Shown here: piece after piece, positions 1 through 7,520 of the stretch | Layout: every line of letters starts with the position of its first letter | Numbering within the stretch: the stretch's first letter is position 1 | Notes under the pieces: generated by a model | What the model saw: the letters and a program-made list of their open reading frames with translations, nothing else | Told to the model about the DNA's origin: nothing | Database searches by the model: none | DNA from: Chitinophaga rhizophila | GTDB taxonomy: Bacteria > Bacteroidota > Bacteroidia > Chitinophagales > Chitinophagaceae | Assembly: GCF_019492185.1 (NCBI RefSeq) | Contig: NZ_JAICCF010000001.1 | Location: 62,001-126,000, forward strand | Reading direction: 5' to 3' | DNA length: 64,000 nucleotides | Program-made: the position numbers and the translations under genes

Positions 1-2
1 AC

Positions 3-668
3 TGGGAACGCCTGCTGTATGGCAACGCGCCCGTTGTATTTCTCGTGGAGGTGCTCATCAGAGCCCTCATTATTTACATATTCCTGTTAGTCATCATCAG
101 GCTGTTAGGTAAGCGCATGAGCGGACAACTGACTATTACAGAAATGGCAGTGATGCTTACATTGGGTGCTATCATATCTGTGCCCATGCAGATGCCCGAA
201 AGAGGTATCCTGCACGGTATGTTAATGCTATTGTTTGTGCTGGGATTCCAGCGCGGAATTACCTGGTTTATTTTCAAAAGTAAAAAGACAGAAGCGCTCA
301 CACAAGGTAAAATGAGCATGCTGATCAAAGATGGCGAACTACAGGTGAAAGAACTGGACAAAATACGCATATCGAAAGAACAGCTATTTGCCATCTTACG
401 GGAAGAAGGCATCTTTCAGCTGGGAGAAGTAAAGCGACTTTACCAGGAAGCAACCGGCAACTTCAGCATCTACAGGTTTGACAAGCCCCGCCCGGGATAT
501 AGTATTATGCCGAAAATAGACAAGGACTTACAACCCGAACTTCAGAAGAACGGCGACGCCGGTGAATTAGCCTGTACCCGATGCGGACATGTAACCAGCA
601 AAGAACATCAGGATAGTTGCCGGGCATGTGGCAATAGTGAATGGGAAAATGCAGTAATACAGAAATAA
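3..668 (+). CDS. DUF421 (YetF-like) membrane protein with C-terminal zinc ribbon, 5' end outside window
   Basis: The open frame runs to the left edge of the window, and the residues before the first GTG (codon at 45) still match the DUF421 family, so the true start is upstream. Visible are three hydrophobic segments near the N-terminus, the family-type GKR motif (LLGKRMSGQLT) after helix 1, and a soluble domain ending in two CxxC pairs (CTRCG and CRACG) that form a likely zinc ribbon. DUF421 proteins are membrane proteins of unknown biochemical role, often tied to general stress. A paralogue follows directly at 671. The family call is solid; the function is unknown. Confidence 0.85.
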   Translation, partial: WERLLYGNAPVVFLVEVLIRALIIYIFLLVIIRLLGKRMSGQLTITEMAVMLTLGAIISVPMQMPERGILHGMLMLLFVLGFQRGITWFIFKSKKTEALTQGKMSMLIKDGELQVKELDKIRISKEQLFAILREEGIFQLGEVKRLYQEATGNFSIYRFDKPRPGYSIMPKIDKDLQPELQKNGDAGELACTRCGHVTSKEHQDSCRACGNSEWENAVIQK

Positions 669-670
669 TC

Positions 671-1351
671 ATGGACAAATCAGCAATCAAACTGGAAGAC
701 ATAGGCCGCATACTTACCGGAGATACGCCGCCTGAATTTTTTATAGAAATACTCATCCGGGGCATATTTGTGTACATTATCCTGATGGGCGCATTGCGCA
801 TAATGGGTAAGCGGATGGCCACCCGGTTAACGCGTAATGAGCTTGCTGCTATCTCTACGCTTGCCGCAGCGATAGGTATACCGATGTTTACGCCAGACAG
901 AGGCATTCTGCCAGGACTTGTGATAGCAATAGTCGTGGTATGCGTGCAGCGACTGGTAGCCTGGCTCAGCATAAGGAGCCAAAGAATAGAACGGCTGTCT
1001 CAGGGATATATCAGTACATTGGTAGAAGACGGTTGCTTGAAGATGAAAGAGATGAAGAAAGCACGTATCAGCCGTGAACAGCTCATGGCACAGCTGAGAG
1101 CGAAGAAGATCTTACACCTGGGGCAGGTAAAACGGATGTATATGGAAGCTAATGGTGCATTCACTGTTTTACGCCATACAGATGCCAAACCCGGATTATC
1201 AGTGATACCAGCGTTTGACAAAGATTTTCTGGAAGAGCAGCGACAAGCGAAAGATATATTGCTATGTAGCTATTGCGGAGAAGATGCTGCCCCTGGAAAT
1301 CAGGACTGTGCCGCCTGCGGAGCAAATGAAAAGACAAAGGCAGTTTGCTGA
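671..1351 (+). CDS. DUF421 (YetF-like) membrane protein, paralogue of the preceding gene
   Basis: This 226-residue protein repeats the layout of its neighbour: three N-terminal membrane helices, the motif MGKRMATRLTRNEL, a soluble domain (ISREQLMAQLR, compare ISKEQLFAILR upstream) and a C-terminal CSYCG...CAACG zinc ribbon. An in-frame ATG at 641 exists, but it lies inside the preceding gene. The ATG at 671, two bases after the upstream stop, is preferred and implies translational coupling. The pair probably arose by tandem duplication and may form hetero-oligomers (inference). A bidirectional hairpin terminator follows at about 1400. Confidence 0.85.
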   Translation: MDKSAIKLEDIGRILTGDTPPEFFIEILIRGIFVYIILMGALRIMGKRMATRLTRNELAAISTLAAAIGIPMFTPDRGILPGLVIAIVVVCVQRLVAWLSIRSQRIERLSQGYISTLVEDGCLKMKEMKKARISREQLMAQLRAKKILHLGQVKRMYMEANGAFTVLRHTDAKPGLSVIPAFDKDFLEEQRQAKDILLCSYCGEDAAPGNQDCAACGANEKTKAVC

Positions 1352-1398
1352 TACGTGTACAAACGGTAACACTTCATGGCAAGTATGTACCCGCAAAA

Positions 1399-1433
1399 AA
1401 AAAGTCTGAATGTCATAAACATTCAGACTTTTT
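1399..1433. terminator. Bidirectional intrinsic terminator
   Basis: An 11-bp perfect stem (AGTCTGAATGT at 1403-1413, ACATTCAGACT at 1419-1429) with a 5-nt loop is flanked by A-runs on the left and T-runs on the right. It can therefore stop transcription from both directions. It sits between the convergent DUF421 pair and the small minus-strand gene ending at 1452. Confidence 0.85.
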
Positions 1434-1451
1434 CATTTAAACAAACAACGG

Positions 1452-1691
1452 TTAATCATTGCCCTCTACCTTGACAATTTTGTTGTAAATACCCATCAAC
1501 AGAAAAGGAGCAGCCCACTGACCTATAAACAGGCTTACGTGCTTCTGTTTAAGGCATTGCAGAGCCAAAGATACACCCATTGCCCCTACCGCGGCCCACA
1601 GATATGTATCTGAAGGCAGTTTCGCCGTTTGGTTTTCAATCGCTTTTGCTACTGGTCCTTCTTCATGACCCTTGTTAAGTAGTGTGCTCAT
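1452..1691 (-). CDS. Small two-helix membrane protein of unknown function
   Basis: A 79-residue protein with a polar N-terminus (MSTLLNKGHEEGPVAKAIE) and two hydrophobic stretches at about 30-45 and 53-68. No catalytic motif was recognised. It is monocistronic, facing the DUF421 pair across a shared terminator, and its start lies about 110 bp from the divergent DUF4142 gene. It may belong to the same stress-type group as its neighbours, but this rests only on position. Confidence 0.7.
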   Translation of the reverse strand: MSTLLNKGHEEGPVAKAIENQTAKLPSDTYLWAAVGAMGVSLALQCLKQKHVSLFIGQWAAPFLLMGIYNKIVKVEGND

Positions 1692-1800
1692 ACGATGTGT
1701 TTTTGAGTGAGAAAATCCGGTTTAATGCTATTATCTCTAATAAAACTATGCCAGCTCTGATGGTACTTTTTTTGAAGCACCTACTGTAAACAATCTGTTT

Positions 1801-2406
1801 ATGAAAAAACTAACCTTAGCAATCTCTGTCGTATGCCTGCTCTTTGCCTGTCAGAATAAAGAAGTAAAGAGTCAGGAAGCAGCCAGGGAAGATAGCGCCG
1901 ATGCCATGACCGAGAGTATGGACCATTTAGATAATGCAGCAGTAGAATTTGCCACTACAGCAGCAACTGCTAACCTGCGTGAAATAGAGTTGGGTAAGCT
2001 GGCACAAACAAACGCCAACTACGGTCGGCTTAAGGAATTTGGCCAGAAAATGGTCACTGCGCATACACAATCAAATGCCGACCTTCAACAGGCCTGTTAT
2101 AAATCGGGAGTAACTGTCCCTACCGGGCTATCCGCAGAAGAAATGAAAGATATTTCAGCGATGGCAGAGAAAAAGGATAAATCCTTTGACAGAGCCTTTA
2201 TCAAGCGGATGGTACGTGAACATCAGGAGACAATGGAAAAGCTGGATGCCGCTGCTCACAATATGAAGGACACTGCATTACAGAACTATGCAAAGAAGAC
2301 ATTACCTATTGTATCAGCACACCTGGAAGAAGCAAGACATATACTGGAAGACGTTCGTAAACAATATGCGCCTGAACAGTTTGACGATGTTGAATCTTAC
2401 CAATAG
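1801..2406 (+). CDS. DUF4142 lipoprotein
   Basis: The 201-residue product starts with a lipoprotein signal (lipobox LLFAC, Cys at about 17) followed by an acidic linker. An all-helical DUF4142 domain follows, recognisable from repeated patterns such as EFGQKMVTAHTQSNADL and AFIKRMVREHQETMEKLD, with His and Glu spaced as in ferritin-like four-helix folds. DUF4142 proteins are outer-membrane or periplasmic and stress-associated, of unknown biochemistry. The gene is followed 14 bp later by the SPW-repeat gene, so the two are probably co-transcribed. Confidence 0.85.
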   Translation: MKKLTLAISVVCLLFACQNKEVKSQEAAREDSADAMTESMDHLDNAAVEFATTAATANLREIELGKLAQTNANYGRLKEFGQKMVTAHTQSNADLQQACYKSGVTVPTGLSAEEMKDISAMAEKKDKSFDRAFIKRMVREHQETMEKLDAAAHNMKDTALQNYAKKTLPIVSAHLEEARHILEDVRKQYAPEQFDDVESYQ

Positions 2407-2420
2407 TAAACAGTATTGTT

Positions 2421-2810
2421 ATGTCGTTAATCAGCACAAAGACACACACAATATTTGATTATGCTACGGGTGTATTACTCGTAGCTTCACCCTGGATATT
2501 TGAGTTCCACGATGGTAGTGCGGCCCCATGGATGGCTATCATTAACGGAATGACCATGTTGCTGCTATCGGTATTCACTAATTATGAGGGAGGTATATTC
2601 CGCGTAATCAGCATGAAGACCCACCTGACGGTAGATACACTGGCAGGGTTAGTATTAGCCTTTTCGCCATGGATATTCGGGTTCAGAGAAACAGTGATGT
2701 TACCGCATCTTCTGCTTGGACTGATGCAGGTACTGGTAGGTCTTGCTACCGACCGTACGCCTTTTCCATTAGGGAAGGAAATGTTCAGAAGAACTGCGCA
2801 CAACTATTAG
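2421..2810 (+). CDS. SPW repeat family membrane protein
   Basis: This 129-residue protein has two copies of a repeat, each with a DYATG/DTLAG-like helix followed by the signature SPWIFEF (first copy) and SPWIFGF (second copy). About four membrane helices are predicted from hydrophobicity. SPW-repeat proteins are small integral membrane proteins of unknown function, frequent beside stress genes. The 14-bp gap after the DUF4142 gene suggests one transcript. Confidence 0.85.
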   Translation: MSLISTKTHTIFDYATGVLLVASPWIFEFHDGSAAPWMAIINGMTMLLLSVFTNYEGGIFRVISMKTHLTVDTLAGLVLAFSPWIFGFRETVMLPHLLLGLMQVLVGLATDRTPFPLGKEMFRRTAHNY

Positions 2811-2836
2811 GCAGTTGGCAAGACAGTTTGTAATAG

Positions 2837-2873
2837 CAAAAAGCAGATGCGAAGCCTGTTACTCCGCATCTGC
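2837..2873 (-). terminator. Intrinsic terminator for the minus-strand LLM oxidoreductase gene
   Basis: A perfect 9-bp stem (GCAGATGCG at 2843-2851 with CGCATCTGC at 2865-2873). Read on the minus strand it is followed by a TTTTT run (the A-run at 2838-2842 on plus), placed just after the stop of the gene that ends at 2908. Confidence 0.7.
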
Positions 2874-2907
2874 AATGATATTGCCTTATGACCGCTGTGA
2901 CCTGCTG

Positions 2908-3876
2908 TTATTGCGGCAGGCGGATATGCGGTAACACTTTATCCTTAAAATCCTGCAGGAACAGCTCCTGATCCCTATTTACATTGTGTAGAATAACCCT
3001 GTCAAAGCCGAGGTCAACATAATGCTGTATATACTTCAGACACTCTTCAGTACTCGCCGAAATAAGCATCTTCTCTTCCAGGTCTTCTGGTCTCATATAG
3101 GTAGCTGCGCTGTCAAACTGGGTAGGCTTAGACAGTTCATTCAGTACCTCTGGCGAGAAGAAATTAGTGCGCCACTGGTCGAAGGCTACCTCAAGCGCTT
3201 CTTTCTCAGATCGTGCATAGGAAAAGGCCATTTGAACATAAATAGGCTTATCAGCACCCCCGTTATTTCTGAAGGCGCTGATCATCTTTTCCATTTGTTC
3301 ATCATCGCCTGCTACAGTAATCAGCCCGTCTGCCCAGGCACCCGCCCAGGACGCAGTAGCTTCCGTTAATGCAGCCACCATCAAGGGGGGCTGTACAGTA
3401 GGCAAAGTATATAATTTCGCTTCTTTTACCGTAACACGCCCTGTACGGTTTACCAATTCGCCTTTCAGCAGTCTTCTGATCACATCTGCACATTCGAGTA
3501 AACGTGCATTCCTCTCCGCTTTCTGTGGCCATACTTCGCCGGTGATACATTCATTCAGGGCTTCACCACTGCCCAGCTCAACAGAGTACCGGCCGGGAAA
3601 CATTTCTGCAATAGTAGCGATAGCCTGCGCTACAATAGCTGGATGGTATCTTTGCCCGGGCGCGCATACCATACTGATGGGTACTTTGGTAGCCTGCAAA
3701 GCGGCAGCAATCCAGGCGAAAGAATAACCGCTTTGTCCTTGTCTTTCACTCCAGGGATGGAAATGATCTGAGCAGTGAATTGCTGTAAATCCTGCCTGTT
3801 CAGCAGCCACCGCAAATTGTAAGAGCGCTGATGGCGCATGTTGTTCATGAGATGCGTGATAAGTAATCTGTGCCAT
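2908..3876 (-). CDS. LLM-class flavin-dependent oxidoreductase (TIGR03885-type)
   Basis: A 322-residue luciferase-like TIM-barrel protein. The N-terminal part (AEQAGFTAIHCSDHFHPW), the segment MFPGRYSVELGSGEALNE and the C-terminal VDLGFDRVILHNVNRD fit the FMN/F420-dependent LLM family and specifically the TIGR03885-like subgroup. The substrate is unknown. The start is set at the ATG giving MAQITYHASHEQ, because the family begins there; an in-frame ATG four codons upstream (3888) is less likely. The gene is 42 bp from the small gene upstream on the same strand, so co-transcription is possible. Confidence 0.85.
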   Translation of the reverse strand: MAQITYHASHEQHAPSALLQFAVAAEQAGFTAIHCSDHFHPWSERQGQSGYSFAWIAAALQATKVPISMVCAPGQRYHPAIVAQAIATIAEMFPGRYSVELGSGEALNECITGEVWPQKAERNARLLECADVIRRLLKGELVNRTGRVTVKEAKLYTLPTVQPPLMVAALTEATASWAGAWADGLITVAGDDEQMEKMISAFRNNGGADKPIYVQMAFSYARSEKEALEVAFDQWRTNFFSPEVLNELSKPTQFDSAATYMRPEDLEEKMLISASTEECLKYIQHYVDLGFDRVILHNVNRDQELFLQDFKDKVLPHIRLPQ

Positions 3877-3918
3877 ACTGTACAACATACCATCATTGTA
3901 CCAAAATAGCCCTGTACA

Positions 3919-4170
3919 TCAGGTAGCCTTGCCTTTTAGCTCCCAGTGGTCTTTGATACGGTTACCGTCACGATCGTACTTTAAAGTGCGGGCATAGCGT
4001 TCTCCCCTGACATTGCCGTCAGCAGTTCTTTCTCCGATAAAGAGCAATATAGCGTTGCCTTCATCGTCTGTTTTAAAAGAGAGATCGTTTCCTCTGAACT
4101 CCATGTCGATCATGGATGATGGCGTGTACTGTTTAGCCAGTTTCTTGATGAGATCTTCGTTCAGCTTCAT
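3919..4170 (-). CDS. Conserved-type hypothetical protein, 83 residues
   Basis: A small soluble protein with a helical N-terminus (MKLNEDLIKKLAKQY) and a beta-rich remainder (FRGNDLSFKTDDEGNAILLF, then RYARTLKYDRDGNRIKDHWELKG). No known family is recognised. It lies 42 bp downstream of the phosphopantetheinyl transferase and 42 bp upstream of the LLM gene on the same strand, so it may be at the tail of the polyketide operon, although no functional link is visible. Confidence 0.65.
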   Translation of the reverse strand: MKLNEDLIKKLAKQYTPSSMIDMEFRGNDLSFKTDDEGNAILLFIGERTADGNVRGERYARTLKYDRDGNRIKDHWELKGKAT

Positions 4171-4212
4171 ATGTCATATCTTTACGAAATCCATCTTCAA
4201 AAACTGCACCTG

Positions 4213-4752
4213 TTACACCTGTATTCTGTTTTTGACAACACCATAGTACTCGCCATGGTGACTAATAGAAACAGGCAGCGGAGAATGGCTGTAACAGTTC
4301 ATCATATAGGGTATACCATCCTGGTTTTTCATCAGCGCACATTTATCGAGCAGGTGTAGCGGCCAGTCATGACCAGTGTATATGTCAAGACTGTCAAAGA
4401 ATATCTCATGTGCAACAGCGATGGTATGTATACAGTGCTGACTTCTGTGGCTGATAAACGAGTAGCTTTTAGCGGCGTGGTATATTTTACCGGTGATGGA
4501 TTGTTCCTGCTGCCCTGAGAGGGAGCAGTCAAATTTAATGGGGTTGTATACTCTGATATTTGAGATGCGGTTAACAATCTTATAGGCAGCTTCTTTACAG
4601 CTCCAGAGCAGCCAGACCATATCTGATGGCGTTACTGCCTGATGAATCATTTCCTGCTCGGCAGCTGTAAAGATCTTGCCAAGATATCCTTTGCGTTGCC
4701 AGTTACTTTCCTGGCAGGCCAGACGGAGATCTATGATATCATTGCCGATCAT
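4213..4752 (-). CDS. 4'-phosphopantetheinyl transferase dedicated to the type III PKS / fatty-acid operon
   Basis: A 179-residue AcpS-superfamily enzyme that would transfer phosphopantetheine from CoA to the acyl carrier protein encoded immediately upstream. It shows the two Mg/CoA-binding motifs of the family: IGNDIIDL at residues 2-9 and WSCKEAAYK near residue 50. Its length and architecture are between the short AcpS type and the two-lobed Sfp type. The start overlaps the ACP stop by 4 bp (ATGA), the arrangement of translationally coupled partners. It is the last obvious member of the eight-gene operon. A second, Sfp-type transferase lies at 27976. Confidence 0.85.
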   Translation of the reverse strand: MIGNDIIDLRLACQESNWQRKGYLGKIFTAAEQEMIHQAVTPSDMVWLLWSCKEAAYKIVNRISNIRVYNPIKFDCSLSGQQEQSITGKIYHAAKSYSFISHRSQHCIHTIAVAHEIFFDSLDIYTGHDWPLHLLDKCALMKNQDGIPYMMNCYSHSPLPVSISHHGEYYGVVKNRIQV

Positions 4753-5003
4753 TGTCCGCCAAGTTTGGCTTCAATGATCTCTATAGCTGATTTTACATTC
4801 AGCATATGTTCCATTGCTTCATTATCGATCACAATGTTGAATTGTTCTTCCACATCCAGTATAACGTCTACCAGGTTAGCAGAGTTGATCTTCAGGTCTT
4901 TGACGAAATCAGTATTTTCATTGATCTGCTGCCAGGCTTCCTGGTCTTTAGCGTACGGCTTGACGATCTCTTTTAATTGTGCGATCAGCGTTTCTTTATC
5001 CAT
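4749..5003 (-). CDS. Acyl carrier protein with a divergent prosthetic-group site
   Basis: An 84-residue, acidic, four-helix carrier protein. The attachment serine is best placed at Ser41 in KINSANLVDVILDVEE, where the usual DSL is replaced by NSA while the following hydrophobic/acidic helix is kept. It would carry acyl intermediates made by the ketosynthase, dehydratase and enoyl reductase of this operon as 4'-phosphopantetheine thioesters. It is 5 bp after the ketosynthase gene and overlaps the transferase gene by 4 bp. The changed motif and the linked transferase suggest a private carrier, separate from the primary fatty-acid ACP (inference). Confidence 0.85.
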   Translation of the reverse strand: MDKETLIAQLKEIVKPYAKDQEAWQQINENTDFVKDLKINSANLVDVILDVEEQFNIVIDNEAMEHMLNVKSAIEIIEAKLGGQ

Positions 5004-5008
5004 CGTTT

Positions 5009-6280
5009 TTAATTGTACTTCTTTAATATCACACAGGCATTCACATCTCCAAAGCCAAAGCTGGCTTTCGCAATCAAATTTAAATCTTTATATATCAATT
5101 GCTGAGGTATTTTTTCGGGAGCAGCAATCGCCGCAATCTCAGGGTGGAGATCTTGGCAGTTAATGTTCGGGAATAGGAAGCCTTCATGTAGTTGCAGTAC
5201 GGCCGCTACCAGTTCAATACTTCCTGAGCCACTGAGGCAATGCCCGATCATTCCTTTCAATGCATTCAGATAGGGGAAGTCGCTTCCTCTCCTGTCGAGA
5301 GCAACCGCCCAGTTTTCCACCTCGAGCGCATCTTTGCCAGTAGCGGTAAGGTGCCCGTTAATGGCGTCAATCTCTGCGGCATCAATGCCTGCAGCTTTTA
5401 CAGCTTCCCTGATACAACGCTGTACCGCAATACTGTTTGGTGCTGTCATAGAGCCATCACCGCGTTGTGCGCCTGAGTTAACATGCCCACCCAGTACTTC
5501 CGCATAAATAACAGCACCTCTGTCCAGGGCACTTTCCAGCGATTCCAGCACCAGGGCACCAGCCCCACTGCCTGGTACAAAGCCACTGGCCGACGCACTC
5601 ATAGGCCGGGAACCTCCCTGCGGATCATCATTATGTTTGAAGGTACAGACCTTTAATCCGTCAAAACCGCCCCATATGTATGGTCCGGCATCGCTGGTAC
5701 TACCTGCCAGCATACGTTTTGCATGCCCGTTCCTGATACGGTCATAGGCCATCAGCACACTTTCTGCACCCGTTGTACAGGCAGATGAATTGGTCGTCAC
5801 CTGGTTAGCCAGGCCCAGTTTTCCTCCCAGCCATGCACTGATACCACTGGCCATGGTCTGCGGTACAACAGTACTCCCCAAACGGCGCACATTCATGGCA
5901 TCGACTTTATATATCGCTTCACGCAGCTTATCAACACCAGCAGAACCAGCGCCGAAGATCGTCCCGCTGTCCCAGTCAGGCGGCAGATCCGGCCCTGCAG
6001 GCAGTTGTGCATCTCTCCATGCATCTATTCCGGCTATCAGACCGTACATAATGCCATTACTGTTAAAGTTTCTCAGCTCCAGCGGATCGAGGTATTGCAG
6101 TTGAAGACTTTCCGGCACTTCCGGTTTCCCGGATATCTGACAGGAGAACTGTAAGGCAGCCAGTTCCGCATCATGCCGGATACCCGAGGTACCAGCCTTT
6201 ATTGCAGCCGCAAAAGCAGGTATTCCCACCCCATTGGGTGCAGCTACACCTAGTCCGGTCACTACTACTCTTTTATTCAT
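5009..6280 (-). CDS. Beta-ketoacyl-ACP synthase (FabF/FabB-like)
   Basis: A 423-residue thiolase-fold condensing enzyme that elongates acyl-ACP with malonyl-ACP. The N-terminus KRVVVTGLGVAAPNGVG is typical. The catalytic triad is complete: Cys168 in NSSACTTG, His310 in INGHLTATGKDALE and His347 in KGMIGHCLSGSGSIE. The sequence is divergent from housekeeping FabF, for example LTATGKD instead of the usual GTSTPLND around the first His. It overlaps the upstream dehydratase by 8 bp. In this operon it probably builds the acyl starter for the type III PKS. Confidence 0.9.
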   Translation of the reverse strand: MNKRVVVTGLGVAAPNGVGIPAFAAAIKAGTSGIRHDAELAALQFSCQISGKPEVPESLQLQYLDPLELRNFNSNGIMYGLIAGIDAWRDAQLPAGPDLPPDWDSGTIFGAGSAGVDKLREAIYKVDAMNVRRLGSTVVPQTMASGISAWLGGKLGLANQVTTNSSACTTGAESVLMAYDRIRNGHAKRMLAGSTSDAGPYIWGGFDGLKVCTFKHNDDPQGGSRPMSASASGFVPGSGAGALVLESLESALDRGAVIYAEVLGGHVNSGAQRGDGSMTAPNSIAVQRCIREAVKAAGIDAAEIDAINGHLTATGKDALEVENWAVALDRRGSDFPYLNALKGMIGHCLSGSGSIELVAAVLQLHEGFLFPNINCQDLHPEIAAIAAPEKIPQQLIYKDLNLIAKASFGFGDVNACVILKKYN

Positions 6281-6719
6281 GTGATTTGCGAATGATCATT
6301 CCGGCAATAACGCCACTGCATACTTCTTCTCCTGTATGATTGCTCATTGTAACCCTGCACTTTAGTTTACCGAAACGGAAGTATACTTTCTCTGCAGCTA
6401 CGGACACCTTTTCACCGGGCATTACCGGCCGCATAAACTCCATTTCTGTGGAGGTAAGTCCGAAGGTCATTTGTCCGTCCTGCTCCTCTTCTGCTGTCAG
6501 ATAGATACCGAGACATACCAGTCCTATCTGAGCAGCAACTTCCGTAAGTATAACACCCGGAGTAATGGGGTATCCTTTGAAATGTCCTTTGTAGAAATCC
6601 AGGTCTTCACGGAAGGTAAAGTGCCCGGTTACCTTGTTGCTATCTATAGCATCCAGACCGTCTACAAAACGAAAGGGATCACTATAGGGCAGTTTATCAA
6701 GAATTGACTGTATCGTCAT
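6273..6719 (-). CDS. FabZ/FabA-like hotdog 3-hydroxyacyl-ACP dehydratase
   Basis: A 148-residue single hotdog domain. The active-site pair is His46 in YKGHFKGYPITPGV and Glu60 in VILTEVAAQ, matching the FabZ arrangement of GHFPxxPxxPG followed by an E on the central helix. It would dehydrate 3-hydroxyacyl-ACP to trans-2-enoyl-ACP. It lies 3 bp after the enoyl-reductase gene and overlaps the ketosynthase by 8 bp. Non-catalytic thioesterase or chain-length roles cannot be excluded for this hotdog family, but His/Glu conservation favours dehydration. Confidence 0.85.
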   Translation of the reverse strand: MTIQSILDKLPYSDPFRFVDGLDAIDSNKVTGHFTFREDLDFYKGHFKGYPITPGVILTEVAAQIGLVCLGIYLTAEEEQDGQMTFGLTSTEMEFMRPVMPGEKVSVAAEKVYFRFGKLKCRVTMSNHTGEEVCSGVIAGMIIRKSHE

Positions 6720-6722
6720 ATA

Positions 6723-7520
6723 TCAGCTGATATGTTCCCCCCCGTTTACCGGAATAACGGCTCCGTTGATCCAGGCTGCTTCCTCTTTACACAGGAGATA
6801 AACAGCATTGGCTACATCAGCAGGAGTCGTAAGCCGGTGAAAGGGGTTACGTTGTTTTGTATGTGTAATAAGCGCTTCGCTGCCGGGAATAGCCTGCAGG
6901 GAGCGGGTGTCGGTAACGCCTGCCTGTATGCAGTTGGCCCGGATGCCCAATGGAGCAAATTCTAATGCCATATTTCTGGTGATTGCTTCCAGTGCTGCCT
7001 TTGCAGCTGCCACTGCACCATAATGCGCCCAGGCGCGACTGCTGCCTTCACTGGTGAAAGACAATACACGTGCATCCGCAGCAAATAGTCCTTGTGTAAT
7101 GAGGGCCCGTGTCCAGTCATAGAGGCTGATGGCCATACTATCCAGGGTAATATGGAAATCGTCATTAGTAAGTACAGCACCTTCCGGCTTAAGCATAGCC
7201 TTGAGATTCCCCCTGGCAATGCTATGTACAAGCGTTCTGACACGACCATTTGCTCCCATGGCCGTTTGCAATGAGGAGAGGATGTCGGTCCTTTTTACAC
7301 TTTGCAGCGCATCCGCGTTGAACGTGAGCAATGATACACCCATCTCCCGGATGGCTGCAAACTCCTGTTCGATACGGGGCAATTCTATACGGGCATCACG
7401 ATGTACAATGCAGATGTTCATACCGTGCTGCGCCAGCTTGTGTGCAGTAGCCAGTCCAAGACCGTTGCTGCCGCCAAGTATTACTGCCCAGTAATTATAT
7501 GAAGCAAATTCCTTTACCAT
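6723..7520 (-). CDS. SDR enoyl-ACP reductase (FabI/FabL-like)
   Basis: A 265-residue Rossmann protein with the nucleotide-binding motif GGSNGLG at residues 16-22 and the active-site spacing Tyr167-x6-Lys174 (YGAVAAAKAALEAITRN). Classical SDR ketoreductases have Tyr-x3-Lys. The six-residue spacing is the hallmark of FabI and FabL enoyl-ACP reductases. The sequence around ALEFAPLGIRANCIQAGVTD resembles FabL more than FabI. It would saturate the enoyl-ACP made by the dehydratase using NAD(P)H. It overlaps the type III PKS gene by 7 bp. Confidence 0.8.
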   Translation of the reverse strand: MVKEFASYNYWAVILGGSNGLGLATAHKLAQHGMNICIVHRDARIELPRIEQEFAAIREMGVSLLTFNADALQSVKRTDILSSLQTAMGANGRVRTLVHSIARGNLKAMLKPEGAVLTNDDFHITLDSMAISLYDWTRALITQGLFAADARVLSFTSEGSSRAWAHYGAVAAAKAALEAITRNMALEFAPLGIRANCIQAGVTDTRSLQAIPGSEALITHTKQRNPFHRLTTPADVANAVYLLCKEEAAWINGAVIPVNGGEHIS

